From positions 1 to 64,000 of the forward strand of contig NZ_JAGGKI010000003.1 in assembly GCF_017873605.1 (NCBI RefSeq): a stretch of 64,000 bases of DNA, given 5' to 3'. The stretch comes from Paenibacillus lactis (GTDB lineage Bacteria > Bacillota > Bacilli > Paenibacillales > Paenibacillaceae). Shown here piece by piece: positions 9,322 to 17,667 of this stretch (position 1 is the first letter of the stretch; each line of letters begins with the position of its first letter). The position numbers and the translations under genes were made by a program. Under the pieces are notes generated by a model, which worked only from the letters and a program-made list of their open reading frames with translations, searched no databases and was not told the origin of the DNA.

Positions 9322-9475
9322 AACCAGCCCTCTTTTCGTCATAATAAAAGTCTCCGAGATAAAAACATTAAATGGGGTATTTACGATCACAACGGGTTAT
9401 CTTTCCTGTAAAAATGACTGTATGCGGTTTCAAATTGTTATCATGATGAACCGCGGTATCGCGGTCATCTCCTGA

Positions 9476-10495
9476 TCAGCTTTGCGGTTCGTTCAATATA
9501 TAATCCACCAGCTCGTCCAGAGGCACGGTCGCCAGTGCAATCGCCGTATCGGTCACACCATAGTAAATGTATAACAGACCGTCCTTCACCACATTGCCGG
9601 TCGGGAAAATAACGTTCGGAATCTGGTACCCGAATTTCTCGTAATACGTCTCCGGCTCCATGATGAAATTCCGGGTCCGGGCGATGACTTTTTCCGGGTT
9701 ATCGAGATCAAGCAGCATCGCCCCTACGCGATATACCACCTCGTCGTCCACGCCGTGATACAAGACGAGCCATCCGCGGTCCGTCTTAACCGGCGGCGTC
9801 GATCCGCCGATCTTTCGCGATTCCCAGGCCGGATTCTCCCCTTTGGCCAACAGTCTTGGCTCCTCCCAATGAATCAGATCATCGGAATACGTGATCCACA
9901 TCGCCGCTTTGTCCGTGCCGTATTGATCCCCCACGTATTCTTCGGGCCGACGAAGCAGCACGTATTTGCCGTTGATTTTTTCAGGGAACAGGATGTTGTC
10001 CCGGTCATTGATGTCCAGCGGCGTCGTGTCGGTCAAAAACTCCCAATCGATCAGGTTTTTGGAGGTGAGGATCGAAGAACGGGTCAGCCAGTGGCCTTCC
10101 TGTTCGCCCCAACCGTCCGGATATTCCGGAATCGAACGCTCCGGGACGCCCCGTCCGGTCGGATAATAGCTCATGGCGCAAGGGCGCAGCGCGTAGTTCA
10201 TATAAAAAGTGTCGTCAATCTTGACTATGCGCGGATCCTGCACGCTGCCGTACGGGAACCCGAGTTGGTCCGGCGTCACGATCGGCTCGTCTTTCACGTG
10301 CGTGAAATGCACGCCGTCTTCGCTTTCCAGCAATCCGAGGAAGTTTTTGCATGGCGTCAGCGAACCGGCAGTCCGCTCGATCATGTAAAATTTCCCGTCC
10401 TCGATAATGACGGCAGGATTGAATACGGTAACTTTCCGCCATTCGTATCCTCCCGGCACCACGATCGGATTTTCCGGATGTCTTTCAATCTTCAT
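9476..10495 (-). CDS. GH130 beta-mannoside phosphorylase/hydrolase
   Basis: A five-bladed beta-propeller enzyme of 339 residues, the normal GH130 length. Family features seen are HPENPIVVPGG at the N-terminus, VFNPAVI, and the proton-donor motif QDPRI (D87). Characterised GH130 members act on beta-mannosides, mostly by phosphorolysis giving mannose 1-phosphate; some are hydrolases. The usual glutamate before DPR is a glutamine here. There is no signal peptide, so it is cytoplasmic. GAGGAGG precedes the ATG. It is the first gene of cluster A. Its presence suggests a mannose-containing oligosaccharide, possibly from N-glycans or mannan, but this is an inference. Confidence 0.88.
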   Translation of the reverse strand: MKIERHPENPIVVPGGYEWRKVTVFNPAVIIEDGKFYMIERTAGSLTPCKNFLGLLESEDGVHFTHVKDEPIVTPDQLGFPYGSVQDPRIVKIDDTFYMNYALRPCAMSYYPTGRGVPERSIPEYPDGWGEQEGHWLTRSSILTSKNLIDWEFLTDTTPLDINDRDNILFPEKINGKYVLLRRPEEYVGDQYGTDKAAMWITYSDDLIHWEEPRLLAKGENPAWESRKIGGSTPPVKTDRGWLVLYHGVDDEVVYRVGAMLLDLDNPEKVIARTRNFIMEPETYYEKFGYQIPNVIFPTGNVVKDGLLYIYYGVTDTAIALATVPLDELVDYILNEPQS

Positions 10496-10748
10496 CTGTA
10501 GGCCTCCTCATGTAAATCCCTAAAACTTGGTAACCCTAATTCCGCTTGCGTTCCATTGTTCTTGAAGCATCTCGATTCCTTTCTGCCCGGTCTCGATCGG
10601 GAGACGAATGTTGTGAATCCGCTTTATTTTTTCCCAACGGAATCGCCGCTTGAGTTACAAGCAACCGCTTATAGGGCTATTATAGGTCGCTTTCGGACGG
10701 CAAAATATCCTGTGAACTTTAGAAAACATCCGAATTATCGGGGCAATC

Positions 10749-10763
10749 TTGTAAACGCAATCA
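10749..10763 (+). promoter_or_regulatory. cre site (CcpA operator)
   Basis: TTGTAAACGCAATCA matches every fixed position of the WTGNAANCGNWNNCW cre consensus. It lies about 250 bases upstream of the GH130 start, in the promoter region of cluster A. Catabolite repression of the cluster is inferred. Confidence 0.6.
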
Positions 10764-10881
10764 TGATTCGAGTAGGACCGGCCAAACATTCGTACTTGTG
10801 TGTAGGGTCGTAGCTCCTCAAATCCGTGACCATGTCATTTTGCGGCGCCGGTTCGACGATCCGCCATACGGACGCCTGAAT

Positions 10882-10911
10882 TTGACCGTGATCTGATCAC
10901 TAATCTATAAT
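10882..10911 (+). promoter_or_regulatory. SigA-type promoter for the P450 transcript
   Basis: -35 TTGACC at 10882-10887, 18-base spacer, -10 TATAAT at 10906-10911. The start of transcription would fall within the adjacent palindrome. Confidence 0.65.
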
Positions 10912-10912
10912 T

Positions 10913-10934
10913 ATAATGAACAATTGTTCATTAT
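10913..10934. promoter_or_regulatory. Perfect 22-bp palindrome, probable repressor operator
   Basis: The half-sites ATAATGAACAA and TTGTTCATTAT are exact reverse complements and overlap the predicted transcription start. This is the layout of a TetR- or MarR-type operator. No matching regulator gene is adjacent on the same transcript. The TetR at 13426 has different dyads at its own promoter. Confidence 0.65.
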
Positions 10935-11118
10935 TCAGATCATTCATTAGGAGGGAGGTTATCGTTGTCCGGAAGCTATTCATCGGAAATATCTACTATT
11001 CTTAACGTGGCTCAAGTAAGGAGGAAATGGTTGTTTATTGGTAGGAATGCAGATATTGAAGTCTGCTTGCCATTTAGAGTGGGGAGACAAAATCGACCTG
11101 TGAGAGAGGATGGTTACC

Positions 11119-12378
11119 ATGGACAGATCGAAACTAAGCGCATCAGATCAAGCCGGATTCAGCTTTTTTGGCGGGAAGAACGATACAGACCCGTTCCCGT
11201 TATTCGCTCAGCTTCGCGCTAGCGGTGCCGTGATTCCGATTCCGAATCCGCTAGGCGGTTCCGGGGGAACGTGGATCGTCACTCAGATGGAGGAAGCCAT
11301 CCAGGTGTTGAAGGATCACGCTCGCTTCACCGTGGATCCCAGCTCGCTCGACGGTTATCAAGACATTCGGAGAACGCTCGCCGAAACGGCGGAAGCATCC
11401 GCTCCAGCGACCTTTTTTACCGGCAAATCCATGTTATTCGTCGACGAGCCAGATCACAAGCGGCTGCGCGGCCTGGTTTCCAAAGCTTTCACGCCCAGAT
11501 ACATGGAAAGCTTGCGCCCCCGCGTTCAAGAAATTGCCGACGAGCTCCTCGACCAGGTACAAGCTCAAGGGCGGATGGACATCGTCAAGGATTATGCCTA
11601 TCCGTTACCGATCAATGTCATTTCCGAAATGCTGGGCGTACCGTTGGAAGACCGGGACCAAATCCGCGTTTGGTCTGAGGCGCTCGCACGCGGCCTTGGC
11701 TATGAGAAGCAGGATCCAACGGTCGCAGCCCATATGAGCGCCTTCGGCGAATATACCGCACGGCTTGTAGCGGATAAACGAAAGCGCCAGGCCGAGGATT
11801 TGATCAGCCAGCTGATCGCCATCGAAGAGGAAGGGGACCGCCTGAACGAGGATGAACTGATCTCGATGATTACCTTATTGATCTTTGCCGGCCACGAAAC
11901 CACATCCAACCTGATCGCGACTGGAACCTTGATGCTGCTGGACCATCCACGGCAATGGGAGAAACTCAAAGCCGATCCCGGTCTCGTGCCGTCAGCCGTC
12001 GAGGAGCTGCTTCGCTTCAACGGACCTGCTACGGCCTCGGGACCGCGCTATGCCACCGAAGACGTTGAGCTTGGCGGACAGCGGATTAAGAAAGGGGATA
12101 TCGTGATCCCCGTGTTGAAATCGGCCAATCGGGACGAAAGCCAGTTTACCGATCCGGAAGAACTCGATGTTGCGCGTCGGATCAAACGCCATCTCGCATT
12201 CGGGCATGGGATTCACATGTGCTTGGGGGCGCCGCTTGCCCGCGTTGAAGGCGATGTAGCGTTCGGCACGTTGGTCAAGCGCATGCCGAATCTGAAGCTC
12301 GCCATCCCAAGGGAGGATATCGCCTGGCACTTTACGCTCTCCTCGCAGAGCTTGGCTTCACTGCCGGTCACGTTCTAA
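11119..12378 (+). CDS. Cytochrome P450
   Basis: A soluble bacterial class-I type P450 of 419 residues. The I-helix oxygen-activating motif is AGHETT (from residue 257), the K-helix ExxR is in EELLR, and the heme-binding loop is FGHGIHMCLG with axial Cys368. The ATG at 11119 has GAGAGGA eight bases upstream; an ATG at 11110 is too close to it. It resembles the CYP107/BioI group, but the substrate is unknown. No ferredoxin or reductase gene is nearby, so redox partners must come from elsewhere. Confidence 0.93.
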   Translation: MDRSKLSASDQAGFSFFGGKNDTDPFPLFAQLRASGAVIPIPNPLGGSGGTWIVTQMEEAIQVLKDHARFTVDPSSLDGYQDIRRTLAETAEASAPATFFTGKSMLFVDEPDHKRLRGLVSKAFTPRYMESLRPRVQEIADELLDQVQAQGRMDIVKDYAYPLPINVISEMLGVPLEDRDQIRVWSEALARGLGYEKQDPTVAAHMSAFGEYTARLVADKRKRQAEDLISQLIAIEEEGDRLNEDELISMITLLIFAGHETTSNLIATGTLMLLDHPRQWEKLKADPGLVPSAVEELLRFNGPATASGPRYATEDVELGGQRIKKGDIVIPVLKSANRDESQFTDPEELDVARRIKRHLAFGHGIHMCLGAPLARVEGDVAFGTLVKRMPNLKLAIPREDIAWHFTLSSQSLASLPVTF

Positions 12379-12450
12379 AGGGCAGCGCATCCGCTCTCGG
12401 GCGCATATCCCGCCCTTCGGCATTTACCGCTTTTAGCAACAGAACTTACC

Positions 12451-12492
12451 GTAAAGAAGCGCCTGCCGTTAAATCGGCAGGCGCTTCTTTAC
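12451..12492. terminator. Bidirectional terminator with perfect 18-bp stem
   Basis: The arms GTAAAGAAGCGCCTGCCG and CGGCAGGCGCTTCTTTAC are exact complements around a 6-base loop. It lies between the convergent P450 and GH43 genes. The GH43 stop codon is inside the stem. Confidence 0.85.
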
Positions 12493-13403
12493 GTCATTTT
12501 CACAGGCAAAATCCGTCCATCCTCCGAAAACTCCATGACGTCCAAGCACAGGACTCGATGATTCCGATCCGTCTCCGTCAGCGGCCGTCGATGGTAGACG
12601 ATGTACCACTCCTCTTCGCCCGCCTGGATGAAGCCGTGATGGCCGGCCCCCGTCGCCACGTCCGGATCCTGCTCCAGGATTTTCCCGACGCGTTCGAACG
12701 GGCCAAGGGGAGAAGAGGCGCAGGCGTAGGCCACGGAATAATCCGGTCCTCCCCATCCCCCTTCCGCCCACATGAAATAATAGAGCCCCTTCCTTTTGAC
12801 CATACACGGTCCTTCAACGTATTGGTCCGGCGTAATCTCCGCATAAGTGCTGCCGTCCTCGAACCGACCCAGGCTGATCATGTCCTCGTTCAGCTTGACG
12901 ACATTACAGCGGCCCCACCCGCCGTAATACAAATACGCGGTGCCGTCATCGTCGATGAATACATGCGGATCGATGGGCTGGGCTCCATGATGGAAGCGGT
13001 CGATGAGCGGCTTGCCGATCGCGTCGCGGAAAGGCCCCTCCGGCTTGTCGGCGACGGCGACGCCGATTCCCCCGTACTCGTCATCACTCTGAATGTCATT
13101 GGCGCAAAAGTACAAATAATACCGTCCGTTCCGTTCGATCGGCGACGGCGCCCACAATGCCCGCTTCGCCCAAGGAATCCGGTCGATGTCCAAAATGCGC
13201 TCCACCTTCGTCCACTTAGCCAGATCCTCGGAATAGAACGCATCGAAAAACGTCTGCTCGTCATAAGGAGCCGAGTATGTCGGATAGATCCAGTACCGCC
13301 CTTCAAATATTCTCGCTTCGGGATCCGCGTACCAGCCGGGGACGATCGGATTAGGAGCAAGCTGTGCGTGCTTTCCGTCCGTCCGTTTTTCATGCTTCGC
13401 CAT
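12489..13403 (-). CDS. Glycoside hydrolase family 43 (beta-xylosidase/arabinofuranosidase type)
   Basis: A single-domain five-bladed propeller enzyme of 304 residues with no signal peptide. Counting from an in-frame ATG two codons upstream, the three catalytic acids of GH43 are visible: D29 in WYADPEA (base), D147 in PIDPHVF (pKa modulator) and E199 in YVEGPCM (acid). The ATG at 13403 is chosen because AGGAGG sits seven bases before it; the upstream ATG at 13409 is one base from that site. It is encoded alone, downstream of a TetR gene on the same strand. The substrate is probably an arabinoside or xyloside, which sequence alone cannot settle. Confidence 0.9.
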   Translation of the reverse strand: MAKHEKRTDGKHAQLAPNPIVPGWYADPEARIFEGRYWIYPTYSAPYDEQTFFDAFYSEDLAKWTKVERILDIDRIPWAKRALWAPSPIERNGRYYLYFCANDIQSDDEYGGIGVAVADKPEGPFRDAIGKPLIDRFHHGAQPIDPHVFIDDDGTAYLYYGGWGRCNVVKLNEDMISLGRFEDGSTYAEITPDQYVEGPCMVKRKGLYYFMWAEGGWGGPDYSVAYACASSPLGPFERVGKILEQDPDVATGAGHHGFIQAGEEEWYIVYHRRPLTETDRNHRVLCLDVMEFSEDGRILPVKMT

Positions 13404-13425
13404 CTTCATTCCTCCTGTCGATAGG

Positions 13426-14034
13426 TTATATTCCTTTGCCTTGTTGAGCGCAGAGCGACTCCAGGTGGGAGGTTACCAGAGCCTCAAGCCTTTCCACTGG
13501 CAGCCGATCCGGCTGCATCATGCGATGCATGGCGAGCCCGTCGATCAGCGCGAACAATTTTTCCGTCTCCAGATCGATATTCAAGTCGGGGCTTGCCAGC
13601 TGGTTCTTGACGATCTCGTCCACCACGAAACGGGAGACCTTATGGATCCCGTCTTGAATTTCCGAGCTTAATTTCCTTAGTTCGGGATAGACCAGCGCCT
13701 TCGAATGAAACGCAAACCACACCTCCATTTCCAGCGTTCTCTCTTCATCGACGGGCAGAAATTGCAGCAGCAGCCGCTTCAAGTCCTCCATTAAAGGCCC
13801 GTGAAGCTCGAATGTCTCCAATCTGTGCTCGACCCGCTCGACGAACATATTCATGCAAAAGGCAAACAGCTCAACCTGCGTCGAGAAATAATGGCGCATG
13901 GAACCGACGGACAATCCCGCCTCTTCCGCGATGCGGCGTACGGTTGCCTGCTCCAGGCCCGAGCGCCGGATCACGTTTAATGCAGCCTCTGCGACCAAGC
14001 GTCTTTGGGTGTCATGATTCACGATTTTTGGCAT
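13426..14034 (-). CDS. TetR/AcrR-family regulator
   Basis: A repressor of 202 residues. The N-terminal helix-turn-helix spans about residues 10-56 (TVRRIAEEAGLSVGSMRHYF), followed by a helical ligand-binding domain. It is divergent from the alpha/beta hydrolase gene and the region between them holds inverted repeats, so control of that gene and of itself is likely. There is no clear ribosome site. The -10 box ends six bases before the ATG, so the transcript may be leaderless. GH43 follows 22 bases downstream and may be co-transcribed. Confidence 0.9.
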   Translation of the reverse strand: MPKIVNHDTQRRLVAEAALNVIRRSGLEQATVRRIAEEAGLSVGSMRHYFSTQVELFAFCMNMFVERVEHRLETFELHGPLMEDLKRLLLQFLPVDEERTLEMEVWFAFHSKALVYPELRKLSSEIQDGIHKVSRFVVDEIVKNQLASPDLNIDLETEKLFALIDGLAMHRMMQPDRLPVERLEALVTSHLESLCAQQGKGI

Positions 14035-14040
14035 GGCTCT

Positions 14041-14069
14041 ATTATACGCCCTTTTCTTTTTTAGTACAA
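14041..14069 (-). promoter_or_regulatory. Promoter of the TetR gene, predicted leaderless
   Basis: On the minus strand, -35 TTGTAC (14064-14069), 17-base spacer, -10 TATAAT (14041-14046). Only six bases separate the -10 box from the ATG, so transcription should begin at or next to the start codon. Confidence 0.6.
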
Positions 14070-14103
14070 CGTGTTAAAAACCTTTTTGGTACATTGTACT
14101 AAA
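14060..14103. promoter_or_regulatory. Inverted repeat, probable TetR operator
   Basis: TTTAGTACAA at 14060-14069 and TTGTACTAAA at 14094-14103 are exact complements 24 bases apart. The left arm covers the -35 box of the TetR gene. The right arm also forms the short palindrome GTACATTGTAC. Confidence 0.6.
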
Positions 14104-14126
14104 TAAAATCGGGAAAGGAACCATCC

Positions 14127-15143
14127 ATGAAAAAGGACAAAAAGAAGAAGAGAGCTTCAATATGGAGAAAGCTTGCATACGGGTTCGGGAGCATCTTTGC
14201 TGTTGTCGTTATGGCGCTCGTCGCCGGCTTCGTGTATGAGTCTATCGCTGCCAAACAAGCGGCGAAGGATTACCCGCCTCCGGGCAAAATGGTCGATGTC
14301 GGCGGTTATGCTCTGCATGTGGTGAAAGCAGGCAGCGGTTCCCCGACGATTGTATTCGAAGCCGGAAGCGGCGAAACGAGCCTGTCCTGGCGCGACATTC
14401 CGGACAAGCTAGCCCCGTATGCAACGGTCGTCACCTACGACCGCGCAGGTTATGCCTGGAGCGAGAAGGCAAGCCGCGAACGCACCGGAGATCAAATCGT
14501 CAGCGAGCTGTATCGCGCTTTGAAGCAGGAAAATATCGAGGGCCCCTACCTTATGGTCGGTCATTCTTTGGGCGGGATGTATGCCCGGCTGTTCGCCGAA
14601 ACTTACTCGGATGAGGTGATGGGCCTGGTGCTGATCGATGCCAGACCCGAGGATGATGCCAGGGATACCCAAGCGATACTGGAAGCGGAGAATTTTGCCG
14701 GCAACCCGCCAGCCTCCACGCTCAAGCTGCTCAAGCAGTCCGGCATACTGCGCCTGTTCCAGGACGATTTGCTGAAGGGTCTCGTGGCCGAGGAAGACCG
14801 CGGGCAATTTATCAATGTCATTGCACAGCCGAGCTACTTCGAAGCGAAGGAAGAGGAGGCGGAGCTGGCTCATACGACTGAAGATGCCATTCGGGGGCAG
14901 CATTTGGGGGCGTTGCCGGTGCGAGTGATCGCCCGGGGGCTCCCTCAGGATTATGCCCAAGCGGGCATTTCGGAAGCCGGCGGTCGGAAGCTTGAGGAAA
15001 TTTGGCAGGCCGGACAGCGAAAGATGCTGGATATTTCGACCGACAGCCGATTGATCGTCGCCGAACGAAGCGGCCACATGGTCATTCATGATCAGCCGGA
15101 GCTCGTCGTCGATACGATTCTCGATGTTTTGCAGGGCCGGTAA
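14127..15143 (+). CDS. Membrane-anchored alpha/beta hydrolase
   Basis: A protein of 338 residues with a basic N-terminus, one transmembrane helix near residues 16-38, and an extracytoplasmic alpha/beta hydrolase domain. The nucleophile elbow is GHSLGG with Ser147. The likely catalytic acid follows strand 6 (LVLIDARPED), and the histidine is in RSGHMVIHD near the C-terminus. AAAGGA precedes the ATG. It is divergent from the TetR regulator with shared inverted repeats. Substrate unknown; esterase or lipase-like activity is the family norm. Confidence 0.9.
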   Translation: MKKDKKKKRASIWRKLAYGFGSIFAVVVMALVAGFVYESIAAKQAAKDYPPPGKMVDVGGYALHVVKAGSGSPTIVFEAGSGETSLSWRDIPDKLAPYATVVTYDRAGYAWSEKASRERTGDQIVSELYRALKQENIEGPYLMVGHSLGGMYARLFAETYSDEVMGLVLIDARPEDDARDTQAILEAENFAGNPPASTLKLLKQSGILRLFQDDLLKGLVAEEDRGQFINVIAQPSYFEAKEEEAELAHTTEDAIRGQHLGALPVRVIARGLPQDYAQAGISEAGGRKLEEIWQAGQRKMLDISTDSRLIVAERSGHMVIHDQPELVVDTILDVLQGR

Positions 15144-15188
15144 GCACCCTTAACTATCCCCGCAACTTACGGATACGCATGATAAAAA

Positions 15189-15228
15189 AAACGACTCAAG
15201 CCGGATATAAACATCCCTTGAGTCGTTT
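15189..15228 (-). terminator. Terminator after the cluster B binding-protein gene
   Basis: The perfect 12-bp arms AAACGACTCAAG and CTTGAGTCGTTT are followed on the minus strand by a run of T. It ends cluster B and may also stop the convergent hydrolase transcript. Confidence 0.85.
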
Positions 15229-15237
15229 CCTTGTTCT

Positions 15238-16698
15238 TTATTTTTGGTTCGCCAAGAACTCGTCCAGCTGACGCTGAACCTCCGCTACATATTCATCAAT
15301 GCCCGCCGCTTTCAGCTTCTCGATCGCCTTTGGATATTCCGTTTCGAAATCCACGAAACCGGAACGGATCGCGGCCATATCCTTGCCTGCTACTTCCTTC
15401 AGGGCTGTCTCGATGAGCTTGACATTTTCATTATTGAACCGGAACCCTAATGAGGCGGATCGGACGGCATCGTCGTCCCAGCTTTTATATTGATCAATGG
15501 ACGCCTGGGCCACTTCCGGCCCGAACAATTGATAATTTTGGTTTCTGAACATCCACTCATAGAAAAATTCGCTAGCGGTCAGCTTTTTGATTCGTCCGTC
15601 CACGATTTCGTAATCCTTGCCTTCGACGCCATACAAGGCGAACAAATAATTGTCCTGCGACTTGTAAATCCAGTTGATAAATTTCATGGCGCCTTCCGGA
15701 TTTGGAGCGTTTACCGGCATACCTAGAACTTCCCCGCCTGCTGCCGTAACATATCGCGGTTTCTCTTCGGCTAACAGATAAGTTTTAATTTCGGCTTCCG
15801 GAGCATTCGCCTTGACGGCATCGATAATTTCCATTTCTTTGCCCAAGGAGCCTTCTACCCATAAGTACAATCCTGTCTGCATGCGGGAATCTCTTTCGTT
15901 GTATTTAATTGTCAGATCCTCCGTATATAACCCGCCGTCATACATGCTGCGGTTAAACTTGGCAACCTCTTGGAACGCCTCGGTTTCATAATAGCTGTAC
16001 GCTTTCTTACTGTCTTCCCCGAATACCACCAAATCCTCGACCGCGATCCAGTTATATTGTTCATCGGCAAAGTAGCGGGTTAACGGCTTGAATATAATAT
16101 CCGCCGGCCCTTTCATTTCAGGAAACTTCTCTTTTGCCTTTGCTGCGAATTCTTTCAAATCGTCCGGGGTCTTCACCTCCGACATTCCTACGGCTTCAAG
16201 GATATCCTGACGAACAGCGACCAGCTGATACATCGCGGAGGACGGCGCGTATGCCGATGGAATGCCATAGACCTTTCCGTCAATCGTTGCCCCTTGAAGC
16301 TGCTCCTTCGGCAGCACCTTTAACATATCCTGACCGTGCTGCTGAATCAAATCATCCAGCGCCATGGCTTGCTTCTTGTTTACGATAGTCGACAGATCCG
16401 GAAGACCGTCCCAATATAAATCGATGGGTTCATTGGCCGCCAGCATGATATCTTTCTGCTCCCAATACTGGGCCCAAGGCACGAATACGACCTCCACCTT
16501 CAAGCCGAGCTCGGACGCCATTTTGTCGGCAAATTCGTTCTGAAGAAATTCATCCATCCGATCGCTTCGCTCGCCAGGGTACAGAATCGTCACGGTTTCG
16601 AGCGCGGCCTCCCCCTCTTTCCCGCCGCCGCATCCTGCTAAAACCGATACGGATGCAATCAATAAAGCCAACAAGATCAGCATTTTCCTTGCCATCAT
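15238..16698 (-). CDS. Extracellular sugar-binding lipoprotein, cluster B
   Basis: A solute-binding lipoprotein of 486 residues with lipobox VLAGCGGG. It is of the longer LplA/YtcQ-like type that accompanies LplB/YtcP permeases. GGGAGGG lies six bases before the ATG at 16698. It is the last gene of cluster B, 72 bases after the second permease. Binding proteins often lead their operon, so this position is worth noting. Ligand unknown. Confidence 0.93.
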   Translation of the reverse strand: MMARKMLILLALLIASVSVLAGCGGGKEGEAALETVTILYPGERSDRMDEFLQNEFADKMASELGLKVEVVFVPWAQYWEQKDIMLAANEPIDLYWDGLPDLSTIVNKKQAMALDDLIQQHGQDMLKVLPKEQLQGATIDGKVYGIPSAYAPSSAMYQLVAVRQDILEAVGMSEVKTPDDLKEFAAKAKEKFPEMKGPADIIFKPLTRYFADEQYNWIAVEDLVVFGEDSKKAYSYYETEAFQEVAKFNRSMYDGGLYTEDLTIKYNERDSRMQTGLYLWVEGSLGKEMEIIDAVKANAPEAEIKTYLLAEEKPRYVTAAGGEVLGMPVNAPNPEGAMKFINWIYKSQDNYLFALYGVEGKDYEIVDGRIKKLTASEFFYEWMFRNQNYQLFGPEVAQASIDQYKSWDDDAVRSASLGFRFNNENVKLIETALKEVAGKDMAAIRSGFVDFETEYPKAIEKLKAAGIDEYVAEVQRQLDEFLANQK

Positions 16699-16770
16699 TT
16701 AAGACCCTCCCCAAATAAACAAAATTCATCTATGTAAAGCCTGAGTCGGCAGTAACCGCGCATGCGCCGT

Positions 16771-17667
16771 CTATTCCTTGACTGCACCGGCCATAATCCC
16801 GTGCACGAAGTATTTCTGAACGAAGGGGTACAGGAAAATGATCGGCCCGATCGTAATGACCGTAACGGCCATTTTCACGGTCTCCGCAGGCAGCGTAATG
16901 CTGCCCGATGCACCGGACGGAATGCGCCCTGAGCTGACCGCGTTGACGTTAGACAGAATGTTGTAGAGGTAATATTGCAGCGGAAATAAATCCTGATCCT
17001 GAATGAAGATGAGCGCATGCCACCAATCATTCCAATATTGAAGCGCATACATTAAACCGACCGTAAGCAGTGCGGTCTTGCTTAACGGGAGGGCTATTCT
17101 CATATAGATCGTAAAATAATTGGCGCCGTCCATCTCCGCAGCCTCATAAAGCGATGTCGAGATGCTCGCAAAATACGTGCGCATAAGAAACATATTCCAG
17201 ACGCTGAAGATGGAAGGCAGAATGAGGGCCAGAATGCTGTCCTTTAATCCGTAGTAATTGACGCTCACCATGTACCACGGGATCAAGCCTGCTGAGAAAA
17301 TAATCGTAAAATTGCTGATAAAGGCCAGCACATTGCGGTATTTGAGCTTTTTGACGGACAGGGAAAATGCAATCAGGCTCGTAATGAGCAGGGCGCCCGT
17401 CGTCCCCGCAACCGTGATGAAGATCGTCACGCCGTAGGATTTCAGTATTTTCATGCCGCTGTTAACGAAGATGTATTTGTAGGTATCCCAGGTAGGGCTC
17501 ATGGGGAGGATGGAATAGCCGTTTCTTGCGACGGCCTGCTCTGAAGAAAAGGATACGCTTAAGGTTAAAACAAGAGGATACAGACAAACGAGTGCGAATA
17601 AGCCGACGAAACCGTAAGCAAAGGCGATGACCAGCTTATCGCCGAGCAATCGATTCTTTCCAATCAT
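16771..17667 (-). CDS. Carbohydrate ABC transporter permease (YtcP/LplC-type), cluster B
   Basis: A membrane permease of 298 residues with about six helices. The EAA loop reads EAAEMDGANYFTIYMRIALP and the C-terminus ends GIMAGAVKE. Its start codon overlaps the stop codon of the preceding permease by one base (TAATG), so the two are translationally coupled. CUT1 family. Confidence 0.95.
   Translation of the reverse strand: MIGKNRLLGDKLVIAFAYGFVGLFALVCLYPLVLTLSVSFSSEQAVARNGYSILPMSPTWDTYKYIFVNSGMKILKSYGVTIFITVAGTTGALLITSLIAFSLSVKKLKYRNVLAFISNFTIIFSAGLIPWYMVSVNYYGLKDSILALILPSIFSVWNMFLMRTYFASISTSLYEAAEMDGANYFTIYMRIALPLSKTALLTVGLMYALQYWNDWWHALIFIQDQDLFPLQYYLYNILSNVNAVSSGRIPSGASGSITLPAETVKMAVTVITIGPIIFLYPFVQKYFVHGIMAGAVKE

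Larger units (their letters stand above)
10496..11118. other. Divergent intergenic region between cluster A and the P450 gene
   Basis: About 620 bases without a confident gene. It holds the cre site, a plus-strand promoter and palindrome, and a strong ribosome site (AGGAGGGAGG at 10949-10958) six bases before a TTG at 10965. That TTG opens an 85-codon frame that runs into the P450 gene in another frame. I do not recognise its product. It may be a leader peptide, or the stub of a lost gene. Confidence 0.5.

Noticed and set aside
10556..10813. 85-codon plus-strand frame in the cluster A/P450 gap
   Set aside because: It has no ribosome site and overlaps the cre element and upstream control region of cluster A.
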